DNA of 64,000 nt from CAVSWT01 sp963731745 (GCA_963731745.1 CAVSWT010000003.1:7648-71647); one strand, 5' to 3'. Shown: positions 26,721 through 37,345, numbered from the stretch's first letter. Program-made: numbers and translations. Notes: generated by a model not told the origin, from the letters alone.

Positions 26721-28530
26721 TCACCAAAATCGCTGCCACTTATTGTTAATTAATCTTAAAATGATTTCAGCAGTACATAATTTACTTATGGTTTTATACT
26801 CTCTAGTTAATTTAATTTGATTTAGATAATCCTCAGTGAAATAGTTTTGAATTTGTGAATCTTTAGAAAAGATTAGTTCGTCTACAAAAGCTTTATGATC
26901 CACATTCAACCAGTTATCCCAATCTTCTAAAGTTTTAGTACCTCTATAGAAGAATAAATTATTAAGCTTATTTATAACTCTTCTGTAATAATAATACGAC
27001 TTGAATGCCATTTGACCTTTGAGAACTACATTTGGATTGGTCATACTCACAGTTGGAATCTTCATTAGTTCGGGCGCAAATTGAGAAATGAGGTAAGATT
27101 GCAGAAGCAATGCTTGTCTTGATCCTCTTTTATATCCTATATATTCTGAAAAGGTAAGCGAGCTTTGCTCTATTAAGAAAGACAATTTAATTATTTCAAG
27201 ATCCCAAGCCGGGGCTCTAAAAGTGGAGAAACGCTCGGCAATTTTATATTCACCGATAAAATAATTCGGGTACATTATATAGTTGTTAAAAAGTACTTGA
27301 GCTTCTGCTGTTTTAAGATCGCCGACTTCAGCCTCTAAAAGATTTAATTTGAATTTAGCTTGGTCCGAAAAAATTTTAAAATCCGTCTTAAACATACCTT
27401 CAAATGATTTTTCAATCTTTGCGAGAGAACCATTTCTGAATGCTGCCGCAATTCCCTTAGAAATTATGCTTTCGCCGCCAATATGCCCGCGAAACAAACC
27501 ATCGTAATGGATGCCGCTGATGACCACCGGGAAATCAGAAAGTTTAGAGTAAACATGCATAAGTGTTGCTCTTTGTACACCCTGCAGACCAGATGATTGG
27601 TAAACCGTTTCCAGCATTAGATTTGGTAAGCTAGAAGTTAATTCTTCATCGAATAAAATTTCTTTATGTTTGTTGCGTTTTACGCGGACTACTTTTTTAG
27701 CATAAATTAAATCATGACAATTTTTGCCTCCATATGTATAAGTAGTTACATTATCTTTATCATGCGCAAAACAAATGTTTGTTCTTCCATCCCAGCCTCC
27801 CGTTAAGGCGCTAGCTATATTTTCGGAACCATTATAATAAAGCGGGCTTCTTTTGGAAAATATCTCTCTTGCATATTCAAGGCCTTCTTTTCCACTTAAT
27901 AAATTTTCTGCCTTTCTTAATAAACCGGCATATTTTTTATATAATTAGTTTTTTTGTCTTACCACAATATTCGAGAACTGAGGAATAAGGAAGTCTATTG
28001 GTATTTTTTAGAAATGTCTCACCGGCTAATGGAAAATTAAAGTACATAAAATCATAAAGCCACTTTTCATTAAACTCTGCTCTATCAAATATTCTTGCAA
28101 ATGTTGCCAGTTCCGATGCTGCAATAAATTTTTCATTTGATAAATGATAATAAATTGGATACTGACCTCGAAGATCGCCAATTATATAATATTTATCCTC
28201 CTTCTTGTTATGAACGATAATTGCAAATATTCCGTTAAAATCTTTAAACTCTTCAAATTTTCTCGCTTCAACAATTGAAATAATCTTTTGAAATGGAACC
28301 GTCTGGTAGTCAATCATTTCCCCAAGAAATAGTACCGACCAAGAATCATTATTAAAATATCTTTGACCTTTTAAAGGTTCGTCATTCAGGTAAGTAAATA
28401 AAAAGGCAGCATCCTTTTCAACCTTAATCTGAACGCATTCCTTAGAAGATTTTTCGATGATATTATTTGCAAATGACCCAATAAAGGTATCATCGTTCAC
28501 GTTATTTGTGGAAATAAGAAATCTAGACAT
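26721..28530 (-). pseudogene. Asparagine-synthetase-like protein, frameshifted paralogue
   Basis: Two fragments of a protein about 600 residues long. The N-terminal part (28530-27937) has the glutaminase-like fold; the C-terminal part (frame continuing to 26721) has the synthetase domain, with ALTGGWDGRTNICFAHDK and, later, AWDLEIIKLSFLIEQSS. They are joined near 27939: ...KTKKLII then KKYAGLLRKAENLL, colinear with RTKKIQLNKYSGLF in the intact neighbour at 28630-30432. One extra base there explains the break. It is a tandem duplicate of that gene, clearly diverged. It could be a real pseudogene or an assembly indel; the position is not in a long homopolymer, which favours a real change. Confidence 0.85.
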
Positions 28531-28629
28531 GAATTATCGCTCCCCGCCTCCCTCTTCTAATTAATGATATCGTCAATTCTAAAATAAAATTATTTAGAAT
28601 AATAACAACAAAAAAGTTAAAACTATTTT

Positions 28630-30432
28630 TCACCAAAACTTTCTCCAACGGTTATTTATTAATCTTAATAATATTTCGATTGTGCATAGCTTACCGATAA
28701 CATGGTAATCCCTTTGGATTTTTATTTTGGATAAATAGTCCATTGTAAAATAGATTTGAATTAATGATTTCTTTGAAAAAATTAATTCGTCAACAAATTT
28801 GATATGAATTTTATTCAGCCAACTATTCCAATCCTCGAGTGGTTGTTGATCTCTATACATAAAAATTTTGTTCATTTCATATATAGATCTTCTATACTTA
28901 GAATAAAGTTTGAAAAAAGAATGGCTGCTTAAAACAGAATTGGGAGAATGGGTTTTGACAGGTGTGTTTATTAATTCATGGGCAAATTTTGAAATTAAAC
29001 TTGCTTGCAAAGTCATGGTTTCCTGTGATCCCCTTCTAGTTTTAACAAACTCAGAATAATTTAGAGTGCTTTGTTCGATTGAAAATGCTAAATCAATTAA
29101 TTCATAATCCCATGCAGGTACTCTTAAGGTTGTATATCGTTCTGCTAATTTATATTCACCTAAGAAATTCTGCGTATCACATAAATAATTTCCAAACAAC
29201 AAATGAGTTTCCGAAGATTGAAAATCTCCAAATTCATTCTCTATCCAATTGATTTTATTTACAATTTGATTTGTGAACTCGCCATTAATTCCTATAAAAA
29301 TATTTCGGTATTCATTAAAATTATCCGGCCTTCTGCCGTTCTTAAATGCTTCAATTAATTTGGGAGAAATGATACTAGGCCCCCCGATGCTGCCTCTAAA
29401 TAATCCATCATAACTTATCCCGCTTACCACTATTGGAAACTCTGCTAGCTTGGAGTAAACATGTTTTAAGGTCGATCTAACTATGGGTTGAGTGCCGGAT
29501 GATAAGTAAACAGTATTAAAAATATGATTAGGAAGTTCATTTATAAATTCATCTTCAAAAGGTATTTCAAAGTGCTTAGTTTTAATATCCTTTATAACTT
29601 TTCTTGAAAAAATAAAATCGCTGCAATCTTTACCGCCATAAGTGTAAGTTGTAATTTTATTTTTATCCGGAGCCAATGCTATATTTGTTCTTCCGTCCCA
29701 GCCGCCGGTTAATGCACAAGCTATATTATCAGATCCTTCAAAGTATTTTGGGACTCTGCCGCTGATAACATCTATCGCGTATTCCAAACCATCTTTACCT
29801 TTCAGCAAATTTTCTTTCTTTCGAAAAAGGCCGGAATATTTATTTAATTGTATTTTTTTTGTTCGATTACAATAAATAAGAATTTCAGAGTGCGATAATT
29901 TTTTTACGCCTTTCAAAAAAGTTTCTTCACCAATCGGATAATGAAAGACTATATAATCATAAAGCCACTTCTCATTTAGCTCTGCATTATTCATTAATCG
30001 GCAAAAGGCAGCTAGTTCTGATGAAATAATCGCAGTTTCATTTTGAAGATAATAGTAGATTGGAAATTGAGCCTTTCGGTCGCTTATTATATAATATTTT
30101 TCTTCTTTTTTATTTATAGCGATTAACGCAAAAACACCATTAAAATTTTTTAATTCGCTGTAGTTTTGTTTTTCAATTATCTCAATAATTCTTTTAAATG
30201 GAACGGAGGGATAGTCGATAAATTCTCCCCCAATGTAGACTGTCCAATTTTCATTACTAAAATAGCGCTGTCCTTTTAAAGGTTCATTCCTTAAGAACGA
30301 GTATGTTAATATCGAATGATTCTCGACTGCAATTTTAATTTCTTCTTGTGGTGAAGAATCTATAAAACTATCTTGCATCGAGTAATTGTCATATGGACAC
30401 GGATCTCCGATTGCAAGGGTAAACCTGGACAT
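28630..30432 (-). CDS. Asparagine-synthetase-like ATP-dependent amidotransferase/ligase
   Basis: 600 residues. The N-terminal class II glutamine amidotransferase-like domain (about 1-190: LKNFNGVFALIAINK, YYIISDRKAQFPIYY, IISSELAAFCRL) lacks Cys at position 2 (it begins MSRF), so it probably cannot hydrolyse glutamine. The AsnB-like synthetase domain (about 220-600) has a variant PP-loop ALTGGWDGRTNIAL in place of SGGLDSS, then TTYTYGGKDCSDF. Such loss of the glutaminase Cys is seen in beta-lactam synthetases and lasso-peptide cyclases, so it may form an amide or ester bond in a natural product or surface polymer (inference). A frameshifted tandem paralogue lies downstream. Confidence 0.85.
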   Translation of the reverse strand: MSRFTLAIGDPCPYDNYSMQDSFIDSSPQEEIKIAVENHSILTYSFLRNEPLKGQRYFSNENWTVYIGGEFIDYPSVPFKRIIEIIEKQNYSELKNFNGVFALIAINKKEEKYYIISDRKAQFPIYYYLQNETAIISSELAAFCRLMNNAELNEKWLYDYIVFHYPIGEETFLKGVKKLSHSEILIYCNRTKKIQLNKYSGLFRKKENLLKGKDGLEYAIDVISGRVPKYFEGSDNIACALTGGWDGRTNIALAPDKNKITTYTYGGKDCSDFIFSRKVIKDIKTKHFEIPFEDEFINELPNHIFNTVYLSSGTQPIVRSTLKHVYSKLAEFPIVVSGISYDGLFRGSIGGPSIISPKLIEAFKNGRRPDNFNEYRNIFIGINGEFTNQIVNKINWIENEFGDFQSSETHLLFGNYLCDTQNFLGEYKLAERYTTLRVPAWDYELIDLAFSIEQSTLNYSEFVKTRRGSQETMTLQASLISKFAHELINTPVKTHSPNSVLSSHSFFKLYSKYRRSIYEMNKIFMYRDQQPLEDWNSWLNKIHIKFVDELIFSKKSLIQIYFTMDYLSKIKIQRDYHVIGKLCTIEILLRLINNRWRKFW

Positions 30433-30572
30433 AAATTACAAATTCCTTAAAAACTGAAATGATTTTGCCTGGTATTCTGCGATGTTGGAAATTCTCAAAC
30501 AATATGCCAGCGTAAAATTGGCTGAAACTTTCCCCTAAATATCAGAATTTAAGTAATTTTCCGGATTTCAAT

Positions 30573-30603
30573 AAAAAACCCAGCCTCATAAAGCAGCTGG
30601 GTT
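30573..30603 (-). terminator. Rho-independent terminator of the hslUV operon
   Basis: Stem AACCCAGC (30577-30584) with GCTGGGTT (30596-30603). On the minus strand it is followed by a T-tract, the complement of the A-run at 30573-30578. It lies about 54 bp beyond the hslU stop. Confidence 0.85.
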
Positions 30604-30656
30604 ATTATTATAATACAAATTATTGTATTAAATATTTATATATTATTAAAATTTAT

Positions 30657-32045
30657 TTACAAAATATACTTACTTAAGTCTCTGTCCTTTACAATCTTAT
30701 CAAGCTTTTCCTTTACCACTTTGGCATCAATTTTAACAACTTCAGTGGGAATTTTATCAGGAACATCAAAGAGAATTTCGTCCAATAAGCTAGTAAGAAT
30801 TGTGTGCAGCCTTCTTGCTCCAATGTTCTCTACATTTTCATTCACTTCGGTTGCAATGCGCGCAATTTCTCTGATCCCGCTTTCGGTAAATTTTAATTTA
30901 ACACCTTCGGTTTCTAATAAAGCACTATACTGTTTTAATAATGCATTCTGCGGAGTGGTTAGAATTTTAATAAAATCTTCTTCAGATAAACTTTTTAATT
31001 CCACTCTGATTGGAAATCTTCCTTGAAGTTCAGGAATTAAGTCAGAGGGTTTTGAAACATGAAACGCTCCTGAAGCTATAAATAAAATATGATCTGTTCT
31101 GACAACACCATATTTTGTATTCACATTTGAGCCTTCAACAATAGGAAGTAAATCTCTTTGAACTCCCTCGCGGGATACATCAGGACCCTGGGATTTTCCT
31201 CCGCCGGCAACTTTATCAATCTCATCAATGAAAACAATCCCGGAATTTTCTACTCTTTGAATAGCTTCTCTTTGAACAGCATCCATATCGATTAATTTTT
31301 GAGCTTCTTCTTGAGCGATAATCTTGCGTGCCTCAGAAATAGATGTCTTTCTTTTTTTCTTTTTCTTGGGCATCATGTTTCCAAGTATTTCCTGGAAATT
31401 AATTCCCATATCATCTAATCCCATCGGCCCGAGAACTTGCATCCCGACCGATGATTGAACAGAAGCATCGAACTCAATCATCTTATCATCCATTTCACCG
31501 TTTTTAAGTTTTTGCTTCATCCATTCGCGGGTTTTTTGATTTTGATAATGTTCGTTATTTTCATCTTCGCTATCATCTGAATTTGCATTTGTATTTGCAG
31601 TCTGAGTTTTTTTAACAGGAGGAATCAATATGTCTAATATTTTTTCCTCTGCAAGCGCTTCCGCCTTATGCTGTACTTCTGAAGTCTTTTCCGATTTAAC
31701 CATATTAACAGCAAAGTCAGCTAAATCCCTTATCATCGATTCAACATCTCTTCCAACATAACCTACTTCAGTAAATTTTGATGCTTCAACCTTAACGAAC
31801 GGTGCGTGTGCTAATTTAGCAAGCCGTCTTGCGATTTCAGTTTTACCAACTCCGGTTGGGCCAATTAGGATTATATTGTTTGGTAATATTTCATCTTTAA
31901 TATCACCTGTAACCTGCTGCCTACGCCATCTATTTCTAAGAGCAATAGCCACAGCTCTTTTAGCTTCGTTTTGCCCGATGATATAATTATTAAGCTCCTT
32001 TACAATTTGAGTAGGAGTTAATTCTCTCATTTCTGTGTTTTCCAT
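30657..32045 (-). CDS. hslU: HslU, ATPase subunit of the HslUV protease
   Basis: 462-residue AAA+ unfoldase of the two-component proteasome-like protease. Motifs: ELNNYIIGQNEAKRAVAIAL, Walker A LIGPTGVGKTEIARRLAK near 63, the GYVGRDVES pore loop, Walker B GIVFIDEIDKVA near 270, and the sensor region ENIGARRLHT. The intermediate (I) domain (about 120-260) is a little longer than in E. coli and very acidic (DDSEDENNEH). The C-terminal YIL docks into HslV (family knowledge). hslV lies immediately upstream, 15 bp away, in one operon with a terminator after hslU. Confidence 0.97.
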   Translation of the reverse strand: MENTEMRELTPTQIVKELNNYIIGQNEAKRAVAIALRNRWRRQQVTGDIKDEILPNNIILIGPTGVGKTEIARRLAKLAHAPFVKVEASKFTEVGYVGRDVESMIRDLADFAVNMVKSEKTSEVQHKAEALAEEKILDILIPPVKKTQTANTNANSDDSEDENNEHYQNQKTREWMKQKLKNGEMDDKMIEFDASVQSSVGMQVLGPMGLDDMGINFQEILGNMMPKKKKKRKTSISEARKIIAQEEAQKLIDMDAVQREAIQRVENSGIVFIDEIDKVAGGGKSQGPDVSREGVQRDLLPIVEGSNVNTKYGVVRTDHILFIASGAFHVSKPSDLIPELQGRFPIRVELKSLSEEDFIKILTTPQNALLKQYSALLETEGVKLKFTESGIREIARIATEVNENVENIGARRLHTILTSLLDEILFDVPDKIPTEVVKIDAKVVKEKLDKIVKDRDLSKYIL

Positions 32046-32060
32046 TTTTTATATCCGTTT

Positions 32061-32603
32061 TTATTTCTCAATTACTTCAACATTAATTTTGTCATTAGTG
32101 TAAATACAAATTTCTGAAGCCGTCTTTAAAGCTTGTTCAACTATTTCATTAGCAGAAAGACTGCTGTACTGCTTTAACATTTTTGCAGCGGCCAGTGCAT
32201 ACATTCCTCCCGAACCGATTGCAACTATTTGATCATCCGGCTCAATAACATCTCCATTACCTGAAATTACCAATGCTTTATCTTCAGTTACAACAGCCAG
32301 CATAGCTTCAAGTTTTCTCAAATATTTGTCTGTCCGCCAATCCTTAGTTAATTCTACCGCCGCACGATGAACATTACCTCTATATTGCTCAAGCTTATCT
32401 TCAAACCGCTCCATCAAAGTGAATGCATCGGCAGATGCACCGGCAAAGCCGCAAAGCACTTGTCCGTTAGATATCTTTCTAATTTTCACTGCATTATGTT
32501 TCATAACAGTATTTCCAAGCGATACTTGCCCGTCGCCGCCTAAAGCTGCAACACCGTTGTGAATTATACCTAATATTGTTGTTGATCTTATTTTGTTTTC
32601 CAT
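32061..32603 (-). CDS. hslV: HslV, peptidase subunit of the HslUV protease
   Basis: Threonine peptidase, dodecameric partner of HslU. I chose the ATG at 32603 (MENKIRSTTILG) rather than the in-frame ATG at 32630. A good AGGAG lies upstream of 32603, and the short leader ends in RS before the conserved TTILGI, where Thr becomes the N-terminal nucleophile after processing. Family marks: GGDGQVSLGNTVMKHNAVKI, GFAGASADAFTLMERFE, NGDVIEPDDQIVAIGSGG. It is the first gene of the hslVU operon. Confidence 0.96.
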   Translation of the reverse strand: MENKIRSTTILGIIHNGVAALGGDGQVSLGNTVMKHNAVKIRKISNGQVLCGFAGASADAFTLMERFEDKLEQYRGNVHRAAVELTKDWRTDKYLRKLEAMLAVVTEDKALVISGNGDVIEPDDQIVAIGSGGMYALAAAKMLKQYSSLSANEIVEQALKTASEICIYTNDKINVEVIEK

Positions 32604-32660
32604 TGATTTTAAATTCTCCTTTGTCCTCAAATATAGTTATATGTCATATTCTTTTATGAA

Positions 32661-34595
32661 CTATGGCGCTGCTTTCAGCTTATTTTCCCAAACAGGAACC
32701 CATTCAGTAAAATTAATAGTTGAAGGCACGGCTGTTATACGTCCTCCAAAACCCATATATCTGAAAGCGTAAGTTTTTAAATCTAATAATTTTATTTGAT
32801 TGAATAATACTTTATTAATTTCAACATTATATTTATCAGCTAATTTAGCAGTATAATTAATAAAATAATCAGCCAGCTTCTGAAAATAAGCTTCTGTTTT
32901 TACTTTTGATTTGACTGAATCATAAGGCGGCAGCAAACCATTATCGCTTTCTTTTTTATCAATCAATTTAAAAATTGAATACCCTTCCTTAACTTTTAAC
33001 GGCCCATAAATTTGCCCAATGTTCATTGTAGCTGCAGTTTTACCAATTTCCCCATACATGGTTGACGGGAAAAAACCAAATTCACCGCCTTTGTCTTTAG
33101 TCCATTTTCTTTTAGTGTAAACAGAAGCAAGAGTTTTAAAATCCGCTCCATTATTCAATTGATCTAAAACTTGTTCTGCAACCTCCAAGCTATCGGTTAA
33201 TATTTCAAGAATATTAACTTGAGCGGGTTGAACATTCGATTTGTTTTTATTTAGATAATATTGATAAACTTCCTCATCTGTTACTTTTACCGAATCAATT
33301 AACCTTTGTTTAAACAGTTTAGCAAGATAATTTTGTTTCCACATCTGTATTTGTGATCTGACTTCAGGTAAATTTTGAAGCCCCCTTCTATAGCCTTCTC
33401 TTGCCAAAAGCTCGCTTTCAATAAAGGATTTTACTCGTGAATTTAGTTTTGCTGAAATAGTTTTCTCATCCACTTTTGCAGAATAAAAACCATCAAATAG
33501 AAATTGCTCTAAAAAATCTTTAGCAGTAACAGGGTTATTTTTAAATTGAATAAACGAGGCATTCAGCATATTCTCACCGAGTTCAGATTCAATGTTGGAT
33601 ATATCTTTTGATTCAAGATTTATATTCTGCGTATCCGGTATAGCTTGTTCTGTTTTCCGTCTGCTTAATTGATCAGAAAGCAAATCAGATATTTTCCAGA
33701 AAATATCACCATCCGTCTCAACATTCATATTTACAAAAAACTTATCCATAAATTTTTTGTATACTTCATTTTGTTTTCTATCCTCAATAACTTTTTTAAC
33801 TTTTATTTTTGCCGCATTTATATCTTCAGAATTATAAGACCGACTTTTGAAATCATTAATTTTTATAATCATCCAAACATTATTTGTATTTAAAGGTGCA
33901 GTATATTCACCTACTTTTAAATTGTAAAATAAGTTTTCGGTATTTTCATCAAGTTCACCATATTTTATAGTACCTGTATCAGCTATTAAATTATTGATCT
34001 GGATGAGTGAATCGAATGATATTCCTGCATTAAGTTCAGCATAGTCTTTAAAAATTTTCGATGAATCTATTTCAATTAGACTAATAACAGATATGTCGGA
34101 AAAATATTTTTTCAGGCCCTGCGAAATTTCCTCATTCGTTGCTTTTGATTTACTTGCAATTTCAATTTTATATAATGCATCACGGACATACATTTGCTCA
34201 ATTCGTTTATAGGCAGTTTGGTTAATTAATGCCGTATCAAGATTTTCGTTTTCAGCTTCAAGTGCCCAAAGTTTTTCAGCAATTAAAGAATAGAGTAAAT
34301 TATATTTATTTAAAGATGGATCAGTATCTTTTGTCAACTGCGGAACCAGCTCATATCTTTCGGTAAACTCTTCTTTTGTAATTTTTAACGGACCAACTTT
34401 AGCAATAGTGCTGTCTTGTGGAAAAATATTGGTCGTAATAAATAAGACGGATAGGACGCAAAAATATTTTAAATAAAATAAATTTGCTTCACTAAACGGT
34501 TGTGATGTTTTTCCTGTATGGTTTAAAAATATTTGCGGGAAATATTCTTGGAACTTTATTTTGATAATCTTTATAAACTTCGCCAAAATTTTCAA
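32661..34595 (-). CDS. Periplasmic peptidylprolyl isomerase, PpiC/SurA-like chaperone
   Basis: About 644 residues. A hydrophobic signal (YFCVLSVLFITTNIFPQ, about 44-60) precedes a SurA-N-like helical domain. One parvulin rotamase domain (about 435-540) shows VNILEILTDSLEVAEQVLD, KGGEFGFFPS and GPLKVKEGYSIFKLI. It folds outer-membrane proteins. The start is uncertain: the only ATG (34595) lies 104 bp inside the upstream gene, in another frame, and would put 43 residues ahead of the signal sequence. No ATG, GTG or TTG lies nearer the signal, so a noncanonical start or an indel is possible. Confidence 0.88.
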   Translation of the reverse strand: MKILAKFIKIIKIKFQEYFPQIFLNHTGKTSQPFSEANLFYLKYFCVLSVLFITTNIFPQDSTIAKVGPLKITKEEFTERYELVPQLTKDTDPSLNKYNLLYSLIAEKLWALEAENENLDTALINQTAYKRIEQMYVRDALYKIEIASKSKATNEEISQGLKKYFSDISVISLIEIDSSKIFKDYAELNAGISFDSLIQINNLIADTGTIKYGELDENTENLFYNLKVGEYTAPLNTNNVWMIIKINDFKSRSYNSEDINAAKIKVKKVIEDRKQNEVYKKFMDKFFVNMNVETDGDIFWKISDLLSDQLSRRKTEQAIPDTQNINLESKDISNIESELGENMLNASFIQFKNNPVTAKDFLEQFLFDGFYSAKVDEKTISAKLNSRVKSFIESELLAREGYRRGLQNLPEVRSQIQMWKQNYLAKLFKQRLIDSVKVTDEEVYQYYLNKNKSNVQPAQVNILEILTDSLEVAEQVLDQLNNGADFKTLASVYTKRKWTKDKGGEFGFFPSTMYGEIGKTAATMNIGQIYGPLKVKEGYSIFKLIDKKESDNGLLPPYDSVKSKVKTEAYFQKLADYFINYTAKLADKYNVEINKVLFNQIKLLDLKTYAFRYMGFGGRITAVPSTINFTEWVPVWENKLKAAP

Positions 34596-35145
34596 CTAAT
34601 TTTTTCTCTTCGTAAATAGAACCAATGTAAAAATAAGCAAGTGAGCAGATAAAAACAGTTACGTAAAACAAATCCATGATAGGACGAAAAAACAGAAATA
34701 ATATGCTGAAAAAATAAACGGGGTGCCTGCTGTATTTATACGGGCCGGATATTTTTAATGTTAGTTTTTCATCCAATTCATCAGGTTTGTAATCTTTATT
34801 TAAATACCTTTCAATCTGTTTTGTTCCTAGAAATTCCTTGCCCGAAAAATATTTAAATGACCACAACAGTCCGGCTAAACTTAAAAACTGAAAAATTAAA
34901 ATAATAATATCATAGGGTTCAGGTAAGTCATAAATTACTATATCCGGCTTAGGTGAAATTTCGTATAAAAAATATAAAGTAAGCAATGAAATTATATTAT
35001 AGGCCAGCCTATAAAAAGCTATTTTATTGCCGAGATAAGGCAATAAATATCTTTTAAATTTATTGGAAGCAAGTAATGAATGTGAGTAACCAAAAATAAA
35101 AAATAAAAATATTATTATAAGCACATCAAAAGCATAAGAGATCAT
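34492..35145 (-). CDS. Isoprenylcysteine methyltransferase-family (NnrU/PEMT-like) membrane protein
   Basis: 217 residues with five or six hydrophobic segments. The signature of the ICMT/PEMT membrane methyltransferase family is near the C-terminus: LKISGPYKYSRHPVYFFSIL, then ENFGEVYKDYQNKVPRIFP (RHPxY and the Glu-containing cofactor-binding tail). Substrate unknown; bacterial relatives methylate small or lipid substrates (family knowledge). It overlaps the rpoN stop by 4 bp on its 5' side, so it is translationally coupled to rpoN. Confidence 0.87.
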   Translation of the reverse strand: MISYAFDVLIIIFLFFIFGYSHSLLASNKFKRYLLPYLGNKIAFYRLAYNIISLLTLYFLYEISPKPDIVIYDLPEPYDIIILIFQFLSLAGLLWSFKYFSGKEFLGTKQIERYLNKDYKPDELDEKLTLKISGPYKYSRHPVYFFSILFLFFRPIMDLFYVTVFICSLAYFYIGSIYEEKKLVENFGEVYKDYQNKVPRIFPANIFKPYRKNITTV

Positions 35146-36589
35146 AACTCTCTTCTTAGCCGGGCAATTGGAAGCCTAAGCTGCTCACGGTATTTTGCAA
35201 CAGTACGTCTTGCGATATGGATTCCTTCTTCATTCAACATTTCGGCTAATTTGTCATCACTATAAGGAGATTTTTTATCTTCAGCTTCTATTAATTCTTT
35301 TAATCTTTCTTTAATATGTTTATTTGAAACTTCCTCACCGGAATCAGTAGTTAATCCTTCACTGAAAAAATATTTTAATTCATGAATACCCATAGGGCTT
35401 TGAACGTATTTACCATTAACCACACGGCTAATGGTGGAAATGTCCATCATAATTTCTTCAGCGATATCTTTGTAAATCATCGGCCTTAAAAACTTAGGGC
35501 CTTTATCAAAAAATTCATACTGCTTCTCAAGAATTGCACGCATAATTTTCATTAAGGTTTCCCTGCGCTGCTGAATGCAGGCAATGAACCATTTTGCAGA
35601 TTCAAATTTTTCTCTTAAAAACTTATAAGTGTTTTTTTCACGTTCATTCTTTTTAACTTTTTTGGTTGAATCTATCATTTCCAGGTAAGTTCTGCTGATT
35701 GTAACTGAAGGCAGACTTCTATCATTTAAGGTGATAACAAAATTGTCATCAACTTTTTCAATTAAAAAATCCGGTGTAATTTGATTCAGCTCTTCGCTCT
35801 GAATATTTCCTTCACCGGGTTTAGGATTTAAATGCTGGATAAGGTCAATGGTAGCTTTTAATGATTCATCAGTCAACTCCATTTTCTGTTTAAGTGCATC
35901 AAATCGTCTTTTAGTGAAATCATCAAAATAGAGCATTAACATTTGTTCGGCTAAATAAGTATAATAAGTATCAAAATTCGAATTACGCAGCTGAATCAAA
36001 AGGCACTCTCTTAAGTCGCGGGCAGCTATTCCTAACGGATCAAACTTCTGAATTTTTACCAGCAGCTGCTCTGCTTTTTCAGCAGGGATAAGTATATGCT
36101 CAAATAGTTCCAACTCAGTTAAAATATCATTTAAGCTTCTTTTAAATAACCATCATCATCAAGGTTGCCTATAATTTCCTGGCCCAAAGTAAAACAATCT
36201 TCATTCAGCTCCATCATTCTTAGTTGATTTGTTAAATGCTCAGTTAACGATTCTTTTGCAGGAGTCAACGGCTGATAAACTTCATCGTCTCCGCTTCTAT
36301 TAACTCTGTCTGATGAATCATATTCATCATTCATAAAATCTTCTAATTCGAATTCTTCACTGCTGCTGTCATACTCTTCAAATTCGTCATCGGCTGAATC
36401 ATCTTTTTCTTTTTCCTGATTCAACTCCATTTCGCCTTCCATAACCTCTTCAAGCACAGGGTTAATTTCCAGCTCATTTTTAATTCTTTGCTCAAGCGCC
36501 AGAGTATTAAGCTGCAGAAGCTTTTGATATTGGATCTGCTGCGGTGACAACTTTTGCTGCTGCGATAATCTTTGATGTAATGATAACAT
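35142..36589 (-). CDS. rpoN: RNA polymerase sigma-54 factor, split by a -1 frameshift
   Basis: The N-terminal 152 codons (36589-36131) hold the activator-interacting region, a Gln-rich start (HQRLSQQQKLSPQQIQYQKL), and an acidic linker. The second frame (to 35142) holds the core-binding part (FDPLGIAARDLRECLLIQL), the HTH (DISTISRVVNGKYVQSPMG) and a perfect RpoN box, ARRTVAKYRE. The frames join at NLDDDGYLK|RSLNDILTEL, near 36140, with the sequence T TTA AAA in the first frame. Reading -1 there, or one extra A in the A-run, gives a full 480-residue sigma-54. It may be an assembly indel, a mutation or programmed frameshifting. It is followed by a methyltransferase gene and preceded by a DUF3109 gene. 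Confidence 0.92.
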
Positions 36590-36590
36590 A

Positions 36591-37160
36591 TTACTTTCCG
36601 ATAATCTCCTTTAGTTTAACATACCATTTTTTTCCATATTGTCGAATCAACGATTCTTGACAGAAATCCACAATTCTAATCTGTTTATTTTTTCCATTTT
36701 TTAGTGCAGGTTCACATTCACTGAAATTTTCGTACCGTAAAATATCACCGCCTAAATTTGAAACTCTAATCGGGAATAAATGACAGGAAATGGGTTTTTT
36801 AAAGTCGACTTTCCCATCATTATACGCCTTTTCTATCCCGCATTTAGCTATTTTTCCTTCAAAATAAACAAAAACACAAGCTTTGTAATCTACGCTGCTC
36901 GTCATCAATTCATTATCGTGAACTTCGTAAAATCCGTTAATATCAATCTGCTTTTGATGAAGAGGCGGAAGATATTCTCTAACAATAGGTAAAATTTCCT
37001 CAATTTTATCAACTTCTTCCTGAAGCAGAGGCGCTCCGTATTTACTTTCCATTGTGCAGCATGCGCCTTTACATTTTTCTAAATCGCAGGCGAAATGGGT
37101 TTCAACTATCTCTGACCTGACTAAAACTTCATCAACCGGAATTATATTACTAACAAACAT
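36591..37160 (-). CDS. DUF3109-family cysteine-rich protein
   Basis: 189 residues. Conserved Cys pattern HFACDLEKCKGACCTMES, then SSVDYKACVFVYFEGKIAKCGIEKAY, and KKPISCHLFPIRV, with a late Cys in FSECEPALKN and DFCQESL. This is the DUF3109 (YkgJ-related, probable zinc- or iron-binding) pattern with at least nine Cys. The biochemical role is unknown. The gene ends two bases before the rpoN start, so the two are likely in one transcript. Cytoplasmic, no signal peptide. Confidence 0.87.
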   Translation of the reverse strand: MFVSNIIPVDEVLVRSEIVETHFACDLEKCKGACCTMESKYGAPLLQEEVDKIEEILPIVREYLPPLHQKQIDINGFYEVHDNELMTSSVDYKACVFVYFEGKIAKCGIEKAYNDGKVDFKKPISCHLFPIRVSNLGGDILRYENFSECEPALKNGKNKQIRIVDFCQESLIRQYGKKWYVKLKEIIGK

Positions 37161-37345
37161 TCACAATCATTGGAATAATTTTTGTACCAAACATAATAAT
37201 TTGAATTTAAAGTTGAAAGATATTTCTGGCTTATATTTTGATGATTGGCATTATTCTTTATTCTTACCTTAAATATTATTTTTAAATCCACTCAGCTTTT
37301 ACTTATCTTAGACTATTTTTGAAACAATAATAATTAATTTTGATA

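Noticed and set aside
32603..32630. Upstream ATG for hslV
   Set aside because: The AGGAG and the conserved short leader before TTILG support the ATG at 32603; the upstream start would place the coding sequence over the ribosome-binding site.
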